A stretch of 64,000 nt of DNA, taken from the NCBI GenBank assembly GCA_900208305.1, contig OAPG01000015.1, positions 62,001 through 126,000 on the forward strand, read 5' to 3'. The notes below the pieces were generated by a model. That model worked only from the letters and a program-made list of their open reading frames with translations. It made no database searches and was not told the origin of the DNA. The stretch comes from Melanopsichium pennsylvanicum. Lineage: Eukaryota; Basidiomycota; Ustilaginomycetes; Ustilaginales. Position numbers and translations under genes: made by a program. This document shows positions 20,895 to 32,926 of this stretch, piece after piece. Each line of letters begins with the position of its first letter. Within the stretch, counting starts at the first letter, position 1.

Positions 20895-22247
20895 TCAAAT
20901 AGAGCGCACTCTAGTCTCCCCAACGTTCGATCCAACATCACTCAACTCGGCCCAACTTTCTTCACCATCGCTAATCACCTCAATCCTCCTACCCATACCA
21001 TCCACTTCGCTCCCACCACTTGAAATCGTCGGACTCCCAGGTCCCTGTAAGTGGCTCCACCGGTCCTCTGATAACGTCGTATCACTGAGCACTTCCAAAT
21101 CAGGTTCACTTTCTGGGCGCTCTGAACTAGTGCCAGTGGATGGTGCATTTTGACTTGGTGGCTGGAGCGCTCGGTTGGATTGGTAAGGTGAGTCAGAGGC
21201 GCTGCTGGTGCTGTGCGCGTCTGCGTCAAGGTCGTGAAAGGATTCTTGTTGGTCCGAAAGTGTTTGAGAGAGACCGTTTGTGTCGAGCACAACATGGCTT
21301 TCGTCCATTGGATCTTCATTACTTGAAGAGCACACGTGGAACGAGTCTCTAGCAGCTGCGGTGGTGGCGGCGTTCAAGGCTTCGGCGGAGCGATTAGAGA
21401 AAACGGCATGCCAAGAGGATGCTGTACCATTGACGATAGTTGTAAATGGGTCAGCCGCGTTTGTCGTCTCGCTTCGCTGGTCGGAAGGGGCGCATGCTGA
21501 GTTCGGCACCTCCTTCGGGCCAAAGTCAAGCCCTAGCAGGTCATTTCGAGCAACAATAATGTCGACGTCACTCTTCGCAGTCTCGTCGCTAGAAGGCTCT
21601 GAAGCGTTGACGTTGGCTGCCCGGCTGATCGAGTTGAAACGGGACACCGGTGGCAATGAAGCTGCGTCGCCGATGCTGGGCGAAGCATCCCCAAGACTGT
21701 GATGCGGTAGTTCTGGAGATGATGGCGTTTGCCCATCCATAACCGGCACGTTGACGGCCCTCGTCATGTCTGATGCCTCCCCGTCGCCCCTGCCTGAACC
21801 TGCTGGGCGCCGCCTCCTCCTCAGCCTTTGACCATGCCCATCTTGCCCGCTCAGCATATTTTCGGTCATGGACGCTCTCAACCTATCTCTGTAGGCACTA
21901 GCTTGGCGTTCGTGCATCTCGAATTCATGCTGAGCACTTTCACTACTCGCCTCCTCTCCCACACCTCTGCGGAAAGCGTCCAGTTCGTCATCGCTGAGCC
22001 TGCCAAGTCGGTTCGCTCGTCGGTTTGTGCTCAGACGGTCATCTCTGAGAGTGCGAAAGCCGTCTTGAATCTCGGTAACGGCTTCTTCTACCTCACGTCG
22101 GAGTTTGAGCAACTCATCACGCACGCCTCGGCCGAACCCATTGGGCCAATTCTCATCTCGCCAAGGACGGAAAACGGCTACTTCGAAGGCTACTGCCGCT
22201 CCGATGCCTGCCGTTGCTGCTGCGGTGATGAACAGTGGATGCACCAT
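20895..22247 (-). CDS. unknown membrane-anchored protein (450 aa)
   Basis: ATG at 22247. The N-terminus has a hydrophobic stretch (PLFITAAATAGIGAAVAFEV, residues 4-23), a probable membrane anchor. It is followed by a charged, heptad-like helix (VRDELLKLRREVEEAVTEIQ, about 42-61). An Arg-rich cluster (QRLRRRRRPAG) lies near residue 140. The rest is Ser/Asp/Glu-rich and looks disordered. I do not recognise the family. A different frame is open from an ATG at 22641 and overlaps this start by 95 bases, so a spliced upstream extension cannot be excluded, although no convincing splice pair joins them. Confidence 0.6.
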   Translation of the reverse strand: MVHPLFITAAATAGIGAAVAFEVAVFRPWRDENWPNGFGRGVRDELLKLRREVEEAVTEIQDGFRTLRDDRLSTNRRANRLGRLSDDELDAFRRGVGEEASSESAQHEFEMHERQASAYRDRLRASMTENMLSGQDGHGQRLRRRRRPAGSGRGDGEASDMTRAVNVPVMDGQTPSSPELPHHSLGDASPSIGDAASLPPVSRFNSISRAANVNASEPSSDETAKSDVDIIVARNDLLGLDFGPKEVPNSACAPSDQRSETTNAADPFTTIVNGTASSWHAVFSNRSAEALNAATTAAARDSFHVCSSSNEDPMDESHVVLDTNGLSQTLSDQQESFHDLDADAHSTSSASDSPYQSNRALQPPSQNAPSTGTSSERPESEPDLEVLSDTTLSEDRWSHLQGPGSPTISSGGSEVDGMGRRIEVISDGEESWAELSDVGSNVGETRVRSI

Positions 22248-22978
22248 AGTGATTTTCCGATATGCCAGTTAAAGAGTGAACAAACCGTTTGTTTGCAGTG
22301 GACCGTTGGGAACAGAACCCGGAGTATGCTGAGTACGATGCTGAAGTCGGTTGTCCAAGGGTGCGGTCCGCATAGGTCAGGGTTCGGCCGAGGGCCAGAT
22401 GCGCAGCTCGTCGGTCTAATCCATCGACGTCCAATGACAGCAGACTGGAGGTGGTTGAACCCGTCGATGTGTTGAAGGTTATTGGAGTGTAACTCGATGA
22501 TGGAGGTAAACCTAGTTGCAAAGGTCCACAGCTGAGGGCTGTGTGGTTGTGGGGTAGCCGTTCCAAGCCGCGCAATTGAGCAGCGGGCAGTACTTCACGT
22601 TTCGCAGGGAGGTATTTCAGAGCTGGAGCTGAGTCGACCATAAGTTTTTTTCTTGGCCCCCAGAACCCTGCATTATTCTCTTTGCAAAGCCGCGCATGGG
22701 CCGCTCAAAAAAATGTCCGAGTGTTAAGCCTCAGAAGGATAGGGGTTGCGGGCCTTTTTGTTTCGCTATCCGTGCAAGCAATCTTGTTCTTGTCACATCG
22801 CATGGACCTGGTAACCACAATCTCACTACTGTGTATCCAAGAAAACGCGTATAGTCGGATAAGCAATCCTTCAAATACAGGTCTGTCTGACAAAGACAAA
22901 AGATGCTAAAACAAATGTATTGCAGTATTCGACTTGGATGCTCCACGGCCCAATCCTTCCAAAAGTCATTGAGCCAGC
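22248..22978. other. intergenic, 0.7 kb
   Basis: This lies between two minus-strand genes. A 162-codon open frame (22641-22153, minus strand) covers its left half without recognisable homology. Nothing else stands out. Confidence 0.5.
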
Positions 22979-24052
22979 TCATTTTCTCCACAGTCCCATC
23001 AACTCCTTTTGAAGATCTCTTGCCCTCCTCTCCTTCTCCAAGCTTTGCGTGCTCCTCAGATGAGACACGACATCTCTTGTCTTGCCAAAGTACACCTCTT
23101 GCAACTGATTCCTCATCTTGGCCTCCATATCTTCGATCATCCTTCCGACGTTGGAAACGTGAGAGACAAAGTCGGGCAGAGCATAGTCGGCTTCGGATTG
23201 ACGTGTGAGAGAGCCCGCGATCTCGACAGTGCCAACTTTGGTGGCGGAGGGCTTTAGATCCGTGAGTTCTTCGGTGCCTTCATCGCGTCGGATGAGGCTG
23301 AGCATGACGGTGGACGTGAGCTTGTAGGAAGCACTCACAACCGTGGAAGACGATTTGGAGGTGCCAGACGGTCGTTCTGTTGCTTCAAAGACGTGGATCG
23401 AGTCCCAACTGCCAGAGATGCCATTGCGGCTTTCGCTGCCAATGGCTGAAATTCGAAATGCGCAGGAAGAGGAGAGTCAAAGTGATGGTAGTCAGTCATC
23501 AACCAAGCGGCAGAATTCGTCAGTCCGTCAAGAAAGTCATTTCTACTGCGACTTACTCTTCTTCAACAGCACCACACCAGCAAAGGTGGATGGCGCATGA
23601 GTGCCGCCCACTGTAGCATTTTGCAACGAGCTTGGATCGCTATCCAGATCCCAGAGATATACGCTCGACAATGCATTGTCATAGTACAGCTTTGCGTACG
23701 TCTCGAACGCATCGTTTGCCTTGAGTTCAAGGGATCTCAACGGAGCGCTTGGCCTTGTCCCTGGTTCGTCATCGGCCATGTCATCTGCGTCAGGAGCGAT
23801 TGGAGGATGATACGTGTCGGAAATCCACGACCTCCAGCTGTCGCCATCCTTGTTGTAATCGCAGCAGAGGAATTCCCGACCATGACCTTGCTTTGATTCA
23901 TCGAGCTTGACCTTGAGCGGTTGATCGACCGAGGAGTAAAGATCGTCGGCATACGAGGGGATGAGCTTGACAATAGACTCTAAATTCTGCTCTACTTTGG
24001 ATGGCGGTAAACGACGCAAGAGGTCAAGTGAAAGGTCGAGTGGGTCCGTCAT
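22979..24052 (-). CDS. CAP2: F-actin capping protein subunit beta
   Basis: Two exons from the right: 24052-23557 and 23445-22979, with a GTAAGT...CAG intron of 111 bases; protein 320 residues. Capping protein, an alpha/beta heterodimer, blocks actin barbed ends at cortical patches. The start matches the family (MTDPLDLSLDLLRRLPPSK), followed by LYSSVDQPLKV, FLCCDYNKDGDSWRS and, after the splice, SGSWDSIHVFE and YKLTSTVML. The C-terminal helix with LQEVYFGKTRDVV is the actin-binding tentacle region. An upstream TTG-initiated extension of nine codons was rejected in favour of the ATG at 24052. It is somewhat longer than the usual 270-290 residues, due partly to an insertion around PPIAPDADDMADDEP. 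Confidence 0.93.
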
Positions 24053-26805
<2,753 letters not shown>

Positions 26806-27554
26806 ATACCTTGCGATCCGCTTGAAACAAAACGTAATAACAGCTAATAGTTGGCTTCTCAATAAGCCGTGTCGCAATGTTGACCGAGTTGGGTTTGGTC
26901 ATTGTCATTGTCGCGGTCCAAAGCAAATGCTGTACCTCAGTTTCTTGCTCGCATCCTTTGACTTGGTGAATTCTTTTTGTGTTCATATGCTGTACTTTGT
27001 TTCTTCCAAATCTGGCGCTCGGATAGCAATATTCTTGACTCTAGGCATTCCCTGCCGATGAACTTATTCCACCTTTCTGCACTTCTAAGCGCAAGGAGAT
27101 GGATCATCGAACGGCCTCTCCGCTGCGAGAGGCTGCTGGTTAGGTCGCTGCAAACAAAAACAAAAAAAAAAACAAAAAAAAAGAAAAGAAAAGAAATCGA
27201 TTGCCTGCAAACAATTTTGGGGCGCTATCCATCACTACAGAAAAGGCCAAAGCCAGGCAGGCCCCACTGTTTGATCCGCTTAGAGTCAAAAACCTTGGCC
27301 TCAATCCAAGCGAGCCCACGAAAGGGACGAGTGACACGAAGAGATTAGCGATACAAGGAGAGAGAAGAGCGCGATGTTGGTTTGGTGTGAATAGATTGAA
27401 TTGCACGTCCCAATCATACGCCCGCCCGCGCCTTTCCGTCGAATAATTCACTCTCTCTCGTCGCGTGAACCGTATACTGTATTAATAAATAAAATCAATT
27501 GACAGTAACTGCACAGTGATTTGACCCCTCTTCCTCTCCCAAACACACACCTCT

Positions 27555-27579
27555 CACGCACGCACGCACGCACGCACGC
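27555..27579. repeat. (CACG)n microsatellite
   Basis: About six CACG/GCAC units in the ARF6 upstream region. Confidence 0.9.
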
Positions 27580-27610
27580 CCGCTTAGACCCAAATTAGAA
27601 ATTACGCCCC

Positions 27611-27670
27611 GTATGTGTCTTTCGTAATTTCGCTCCTGACTCCATCTCTTCCCCCCTCTTCCTCTTTCAG
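27611..27670 (+). other. ARF6: possible 5'-UTR intron of ARF6
   Basis: A GTATGT donor is followed 60 bases later by a pyrimidine-rich tract ending CTCTTTCAG. This is the pattern of a small fungal intron, 467 bases before the ARF6 ATG. Transcription this far upstream is not shown. Confidence 0.3.
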
Positions 27671-28136
27671 TTTGGTCCACCACCAACGGAAACGCATTTC
27701 TGATCCAACTAGCGTCCGTCCTTACGATACCACGTCCTCTTCATCGTCATTCTCAAAAGACATAATACATCGAACAAGAACAATCTGCCTCGCCCTTCAA
27801 CCAAGCAAGAATCACTACGCTCGTTTCTCGTAGCTTAGCTCTTCAACTTGGCTTTCACTAGGACGATTTGGCGGTTTCATAACAGCTGATTGAACGCAGC
27901 TCAAGACTACATTACCCTTTTCGAATCAGCGTTGCCCTTGTGGATCTCATCGCGCTTGATATCCACCCACACGCCCTTCTAGCGCACTACCTTGCTCGTC
28001 ACCCGAACCTCCTCTTTGCAATTCGAGATTCATCTGCACAGCCGTCCTTTTTCACAGCAGACTCCTACGAAGCCAGCTACGCACGTAAACACCGCTTCCC
28101 GTGTCTCGTGTTGCTAAAAATACCACTGCTACCACC

Positions 28137-28685
28137 ATGGGTTCCTCTCTCAGCCGTGCCATGGGCAAGATCTTTGGCAACAAGGAAATGCGAATTCTCA
28201 TGCTCGGTCTCGACGCTGCTGGAAAAACTACCATCCTGTATAAGCTCAAACTCAACCAATCCGTCACCACAATCCCTACCGTCGGATTCAATGTCGAAAC
28301 GGTGCAATACAAAAACGTGAAATTCAACGTTTGGGACGTGGGGGGACAAGATAAGATCCGACCTCTTTGGAGACACTATTACACGGGTACCCAAGGTTTG
28401 GTGTTTGTGGTGGATAGTCAGGATAGGGATCGAATAGATGAAGCACGACAGGAACTGCACAGGATCATTGGAGATAGGGAGATGAAGGATTGTTTATTGT
28501 TGGTGTTTGCGAATAAACAGGATTTGCCCGGTGCAATGTCGCCGGCAGAGGTGACTGAAAAGTTGGGTTTACATCGAATGAGGGATAGGAGCTGGTTTGT
28601 TCATCCTTCCTGTGCGACTTCGGGTGAAGGTTTGTATGAAGGTCTGAGTTGGTTGAGTCAGAATGTTAGCACTACCAAGAGCTGA
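28137..28685 (+). CDS. ARF6: ARF6-type small GTPase
   Basis: 182 residues, ATG at 28137 in a strong context (ACCACCATGG); a non-ATG extension upstream was rejected. Gly2 followed by SSLS is a myristoylation site. GTP-binding motifs are all intact: [30 protein letters not shown] and CATSG. The combination [19 protein letters not shown] plus RHYYTGTQG is that of ARF6 rather than ARF1 (IGFNVET, RHYFQ). ARF6 works at the plasma membrane and endosomes in recycling, actin control and polarity. The N-terminal helix ([14 protein letters not shown]) is about seven residues longer than in animal ARF6. The gene is intronless within the coding region, which is unusual for basidiomycete ARFs. Confidence 0.94.
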   Translation: MGSSLSRAMGKIFGNKEMRILMLGLDAAGKTTILYKLKLNQSVTTIPTVGFNVETVQYKNVKFNVWDVGGQDKIRPLWRHYYTGTQGLVFVVDSQDRDRIDEARQELHRIIGDREMKDCLLLVFANKQDLPGAMSPAEVTEKLGLHRMRDRSWFVHPSCATSGEGLYEGLSWLSQNVSTTKS

Positions 28686-28754
28686 TGGATTCAAACAATA
28701 GCATCATCAGCAGCAGGACAAAGCCATCAGAGCTCCTTCTTGTTATTACATTAG

Positions 28755-28797
28755 CAACAACAACAACAACAACAACAACAACCATCATCATCATCAT
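28755..28797. repeat. (CAA)n-(CAT)n triplet microsatellite
   Basis: About eight CAA units pass directly into CAT units in the ARF6 3' flank. Confidence 0.9.
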
Positions 28798-29057
28798 GCC
28801 TTCTCCGTTTTTTTTTTCCGATTTGAATATAGCAATCAATACCCGTCGCTTTCCCACTTGCTTTTGCATCCTTTCCTTTGCTTTCCTTTGCTTTACTTTG
28901 CTTTGCTTGCTTCACCGTTTCAGTTCTCTGTTTCTTTCTTTTCTTTCGCGGAACAATCATAACTTGAAAGACTCATCTTTGGGTTTTTCAAATTCCTCAC
29001 ACAACTCGCTTTGGCTCAGTCAGCATCACGATCGTTCGCAAATGAGAAAATCAAGAG

Positions 29058-29087
<30 letters not shown>
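29058..29087. repeat. A30 homopolymer
   Basis: An uninterrupted run of 30 A between convergent genes. Confidence 0.9.
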
Positions 29088-29089
<2 letters not shown>

Positions 29090-29181
29090 CCAAATTTGCA
29101 TTGCGAAACGAATAACAACTTTCCCTTAGTTACTACAAAACATAAAAGAACAGTCAAAAATGTTGACCATCATCCATCCAA

Positions 29182-31611
29182 TTAAGCGCGACTTCGGCTA
29201 TCACTACTATTGCTGCTACTACTGCTGTTCGAGCTCCTACTTGATCCAGTAGCAGTGTCAGTCGTTGATGATGTTGTTGTTGTTGTGGTGGTGGCGGTGG
29301 TATTGGCACCACTCAACACTGGCGTGGCGGCTGTGACACTTGTGCTGCTACTTGATCCCCAAGGGGAACCAGTGCCTCGTCCTCTTGACGCTGCACCTCG
29401 TAAACCTAGCCAATTTGCCCAACCAGTCAGACTGTAATCCCCTACCCCACCTCTTCCATACCCATTCCCACTCCCGCTACTTCTACTGTTAGTCGCAGTA
29501 TTCCTCCTCAACATACGCTCGTACTCTGCCTCACTCAACCCGCCTCCGTACCCACTGCCTTGACCACCATACACAGTGCCTCCCAATCCTGGACTCAGCA
29601 TCGGACTCGGATTGCTATGGTTTAAAGACTGAAGCAGTCCCCGATCCCCCAACATGCCCAAAACTGCATTCGCAAGTTGATGCGTCCTACCCGAACCACG
29701 TCGAGCTTGATGGTGAGTGGTCGAGGTTCCGCCCAATGCTCCGTAGGATATTGCCGCCGCATAAGATGGCGGTGAGTTGGGGTTGGTCGACGATGCATTC
29801 GCAGAGGCGGCAGGCAAATGTGGTTCGGCGGCCGAAGGAGGCGTAGTCGGGAAGTACGAATCCTCAGCGCCGCTGCGTCCATTATTTCGATTTGAAGCGT
29901 CCGAAAGCGAATGTAGCGAAATGTCGAGACGATGAGGTGTAGGAGGGTTGGGCGGACTACCATCGGAAGAACCGTCCAGTTCCATAGGTCGGCTCGTCGG
30001 ACGCGATGGTGCGGCGAAAGCCTGTCCATTGGGTCGCAACGACGATGTTCGGGTAGGAGCTGGTGAGCTTGTGCCTTGATGACTCGGCAACGGGTTGTGC
30101 GAGCTCGAAGGAGAGCGCTCATCATACGGCGAGATGGGCGGAGGTGGCGACTCCCTTCCACCGCAAGGCTGTACTGCTGTTGTCGAAGACCCACCTTGCT
30201 GAGCATCCGCCGAACTACCTTGACCGCTCTCCATCAGGATGGTGCCTCTCTCCTGACCGTATGCGGGTGGAGGAGCGAGCGTACCGACCATAGGTGCCAA
30301 CCCCCACTTCTTGACGTTGGCCTCGATAAACACGAATCCGGCCTGACCGAGATTGACATGAATCTCACAAGCTCCGTCGGCACCTACGGTAGGGAATAGA
30401 TTGTACCTGTTCAGTCCGATGAACGCATCTTCCAACCTTTTGCCGTTGCGTGTGAAAAAGGCCGTACCGGTGCGTGGACGGTATCCAATCCCAATCACAT
30501 CGCCCTGACCGTAAGCTGGACCGTACGACTGTGCTGCGAACGGATAGTTGTGACATTTGAAGCCATCGCTGGAAAAGTATCCGATCGAGTACTTGGACCA
30601 ACCTGGAAGCCTGAACTGCGGGTACGGCTTTGTGGTGAGTCCAACAGCGACATTGGTCGAGTCGGGCTTGTTGAACATCTTAACTTCCCAGTAGTAGACC
30701 TCGTTGATCTTGGGAAGGGGCAGATTGCTCTGTACACAGACGCCGCCGCCCTCTTGAGGCGCCATACCTTCACCGTCTGCGATAAACGTGATCTCAGTCC
30801 TTGCTTCGACAAAGACGGACGGATTGCTCTCGTAGTCTGGATCAAACGACCATGCACTGACGCCCTTTTCTTGAATGCTGAGGAATTGGCTGAGGGTAAT
30901 GTCGGTCGACTGAGTTCCTGGTGGGTAAGCCAAGATCCAATCCTTGGCACGACGGTATCCACGCTGGACAGGCTCCTCGACCGTGTCGAGCCAACGTTGT
31001 TCGATGCCATCCAAGCCACCTGTACCCTCGAGCTCTTCCTCGCGACCAACATCGAGCGGGCCATCTGAATCGGCGAGCGAGATTCGAGCCCTGCGTCGCA
31101 CTACAATGACGAGGATTATGAAGAGCAAGAGGAGGAAGAGCAAGGTGGAGAGGAGGATGAGCAGAGGCAGGATGAGGGCCAAGGTGTCATCGGCAGAAGG
31201 TGGACGTTGATAGACCGGTTCATCTGTAATGTCGATGATGCCCAAGGATTTGACGGTAGGGCTGGGATCCTGAGCATGGCCGATAGATTTGAGCTGCTGA
31301 TTAAACATGCGTTCACCCGACATGCCAAAGGGACGCTTGAAGCGTGGCCTGATTGCGGGAACGTCGTCTGGATCGCGATCATCGTCGGCGAAGGTGAGAA
31401 GGGCATCCATGTCAAGCACGGATTGCCTGAAAGTGTAGCGAGTATCCGATTTGGGTTTGAGAGGAGTTCTGGATGTAGAGGAAGAAGCAAAAGAGTCGGT
31501 AGAAGGTGGGAGTGGAGCGTCTATTGGTGACGACAATGATGAAGAGGCAAACTCGAGCTTCGCAGGGGAGACGCGCTCAGAGATGGGTCTAGGTAGGGTT
31601 TGACCAGGCAT
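29182..31611 (-). CDS. SSH4: SSH4/EAR1-like endosomal SPRY protein with PPxY motifs
   Basis: 809 residues, ATG at 31611. Order: Ser-rich N-terminus, one transmembrane segment (about 143-171, LALILPLLILLSTLLFLLLL then RRRAR), and a SPRY domain (about 280-430). The SPRY sequence includes LPKINEVYYWEVKMF, VAVGLTTKPYPQFRLPGW, SIGYFSSDG and DVIGIGYRPRTGTAFFTRNG. A long Ser/Gly-rich tail follows. Two PPxY motifs, PPAY (448-451) and PPSY (614-617), are the docking sites for Rsp5/Nedd4 WW domains. Yeast Ssh4 and Ear1 have this same TM-SPRY-PPxY order and recruit Rsp5 to membrane cargo for multivesicular-body sorting. The tail is much longer than in yeast and carries Gly/Ser homopolymers near the end. 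Intronless. Confidence 0.88.
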   Translation of the reverse strand: MPGQTLPRPISERVSPAKLEFASSSLSSPIDAPLPPSTDSFASSSTSRTPLKPKSDTRYTFRQSVLDMDALLTFADDDRDPDDVPAIRPRFKRPFGMSGERMFNQQLKSIGHAQDPSPTVKSLGIIDITDEPVYQRPPSADDTLALILPLLILLSTLLFLLLLFIILVIVVRRRARISLADSDGPLDVGREEELEGTGGLDGIEQRWLDTVEEPVQRGYRRAKDWILAYPPGTQSTDITLSQFLSIQEKGVSAWSFDPDYESNPSVFVEARTEITFIADGEGMAPQEGGGVCVQSNLPLPKINEVYYWEVKMFNKPDSTNVAVGLTTKPYPQFRLPGWSKYSIGYFSSDGFKCHNYPFAAQSYGPAYGQGDVIGIGYRPRTGTAFFTRNGKRLEDAFIGLNRYNLFPTVGADGACEIHVNLGQAGFVFIEANVKKWGLAPMVGTLAPPPAYGQERGTILMESGQGSSADAQQGGSSTTAVQPCGGRESPPPPISPYDERSPSSSHNPLPSHQGTSSPAPTRTSSLRPNGQAFAAPSRPTSRPMELDGSSDGSPPNPPTPHRLDISLHSLSDASNRNNGRSGAEDSYFPTTPPSAAEPHLPAASANASSTNPNSPPSYAAAISYGALGGTSTTHHQARRGSGRTHQLANAVLGMLGDRGLLQSLNHSNPSPMLSPGLGGTVYGGQGSGYGGGLSEAEYERMLRRNTATNSRSSGSGNGYGRGGVGDYSLTGWANWLGLRGAASRGRGTGSPWGSSSSTSVTAATPVLSGANTTATTTTTTTSSTTDTATGSSRSSNSSSSSNSSDSRSRA

Positions 31612-31888
31612 GATGGTGGCGGATGTGAAGATTGCTACAGAATAGCTGAGGAAAGAAGGGAGAGGACCGCCATGCCCGTGCAGGGGAAGAGGGGGGGATT
31701 GGGCAAGCTATCGAGCTGTTGAGTAGAATGAAAAGCTCGGATGCGTGGCGGCGACGCTGTTGGTATGGAGAGCTGAAGTCAATGTAGCGTTCGATGGCTT
31801 GCTGTATCTGAATCAGATGAGCGGCGTCAACAGAAGTAAAATTCAACAGTTGGCGATGGTATTATGGTGGAAGTGGTAGAGGGGAGGC

Positions 31889-31914
31889 GGATACGGATAC
31901 GGATACGGATACGG
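31889..31914. repeat. (GGATAC)4 hexamer repeat
   Basis: Four perfect GGATAC units plus GG, about 280 bases upstream of the SSH4-like start. Confidence 0.95.
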
Positions 31915-32294
31915 TGTCAAGAAATGAGTGTAATGAGTGGCTGTGAGGCGATGAGCTGCGATGAGCTGCGATGATAGATGATGTTTGGTAGAACGTGAGC
32001 TCGCAACACAGAGATGAGATGATGTTGAAACTATGTTGGTGATGATTAGGGAATAGTGAGCAACGATGGCGAATGGGAGCGAGGAAGTGAGTGAAGCAGC
32101 AAGCCAAAGCGGTTGACTGGTGTGCGTGGGTGTTCAAGCTTGATGATAAACTGTACTCGTAGCCTCGGGAATCCAACGCAAGCTTAATCGGCCCAAGAGA
32201 GAGAATCGGCCCAGTATCAGTGTGGATCAAATTTAACGCAATTGTGCCTTTCGGCTGTCTGTCTGTTGTAACAGAGAGTGCGGGGAGCAATCAC

Positions 32295-32360
32295 TCTACA
32301 CAGAATGCTCACACTGAGTGCTTACACAGAGTGCTTACACTGAGTGCTTACACAGAGATG
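32295..32360. repeat. five-copy 13-bp tandem array with alternating core
   Basis: Units of 13-14 bases (32295, 32308, 32321, 32334, 32347) alternate between CTTACACAGAGTG-like and CTTACACTGAGTG-like forms. The second form contains CACTGAGTG, a 4+1+4 inverted repeat. The array lies about 570 bases upstream of the bZIP start. Confidence 0.9.
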
Positions 32361-32926
32361 CTCGTCTCTCACGCACTCTCTTGTCTTTGGTGCTTTTGGC
32401 TGTGCATCTCACTCTGATAGTGCATACATATCTTAAGTTAGCCTCAAAATCGGCTCGTCAGAAAAGAAAAAAATCAATTTCACCGGACTCCACCCCGATC
32501 CGGCCAGCAAAGAAATAAAATCTGCTATTTTTCAATCCAAAAGCATTAATGCGTGATCCTGACTCAGCAATCATTCACCACCATCATCCCTCGTTCCGTC
32601 TTCCGTTTCGGACCCTGCCCTGCCCCAACTCAACTCCACTTTGCCCCTACTTGTACTTTTACAAGTAATCTTTGCATCTCGAGTCTTGATCCAGGCCAAG
32701 CACGTCTTTGATTACTCTCAAGGCTGCGTCTCAACCACCATCCACGGCTCAATACGCTTCAATCCACGTCAACATACGCACCGAATCTAGGCGTGAGCAG
32801 ACAAGATCAATCACGCGTCAGGCTGCGCCGTATTTCGCGCCGTATTTGACACCTCGTCGTAGACGCCTAAATCATCTCGACCGTCTTTGCACATCCACCC
32901 GTCAAAGATCCAAGTGCAATTTCATA

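Larger units (their letters stand above)
26806..28136. other. MET17 3' flank and ARF6 upstream region
   Basis: 1.3 kb without a recognisable gene. It contains an A/AAAG-rich tract at 27155-27197, TACTGTA at 27475-27481, the CACG repeat and a possible 5'-UTR intron of ARF6. Confidence 0.55.
28686..29181. other. convergent 3' region, ARF6 / SSH4-like
   Basis: Repeat-rich non-coding DNA: a CAA/CAT triplet run at 28755-28797, T/C-rich sequence around 28860-28950, and an A30 run at 29058-29087. Confidence 0.6.
31612..32926. other. divergent promoter region, SSH4-like / bZIP
   Basis: 1.3 kb without a recognised gene. It carries a GGATAC hexamer run and a 13-bp palindromic tandem array, both listed separately. 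Confidence 0.6.

Noticed and set aside
27611..28136. Longer ARF6 N-terminus from upstream in-frame codons
   Set aside because: It would bury the myristoylation Gly2; the ATG at 28137 has a strong context and fits the family.
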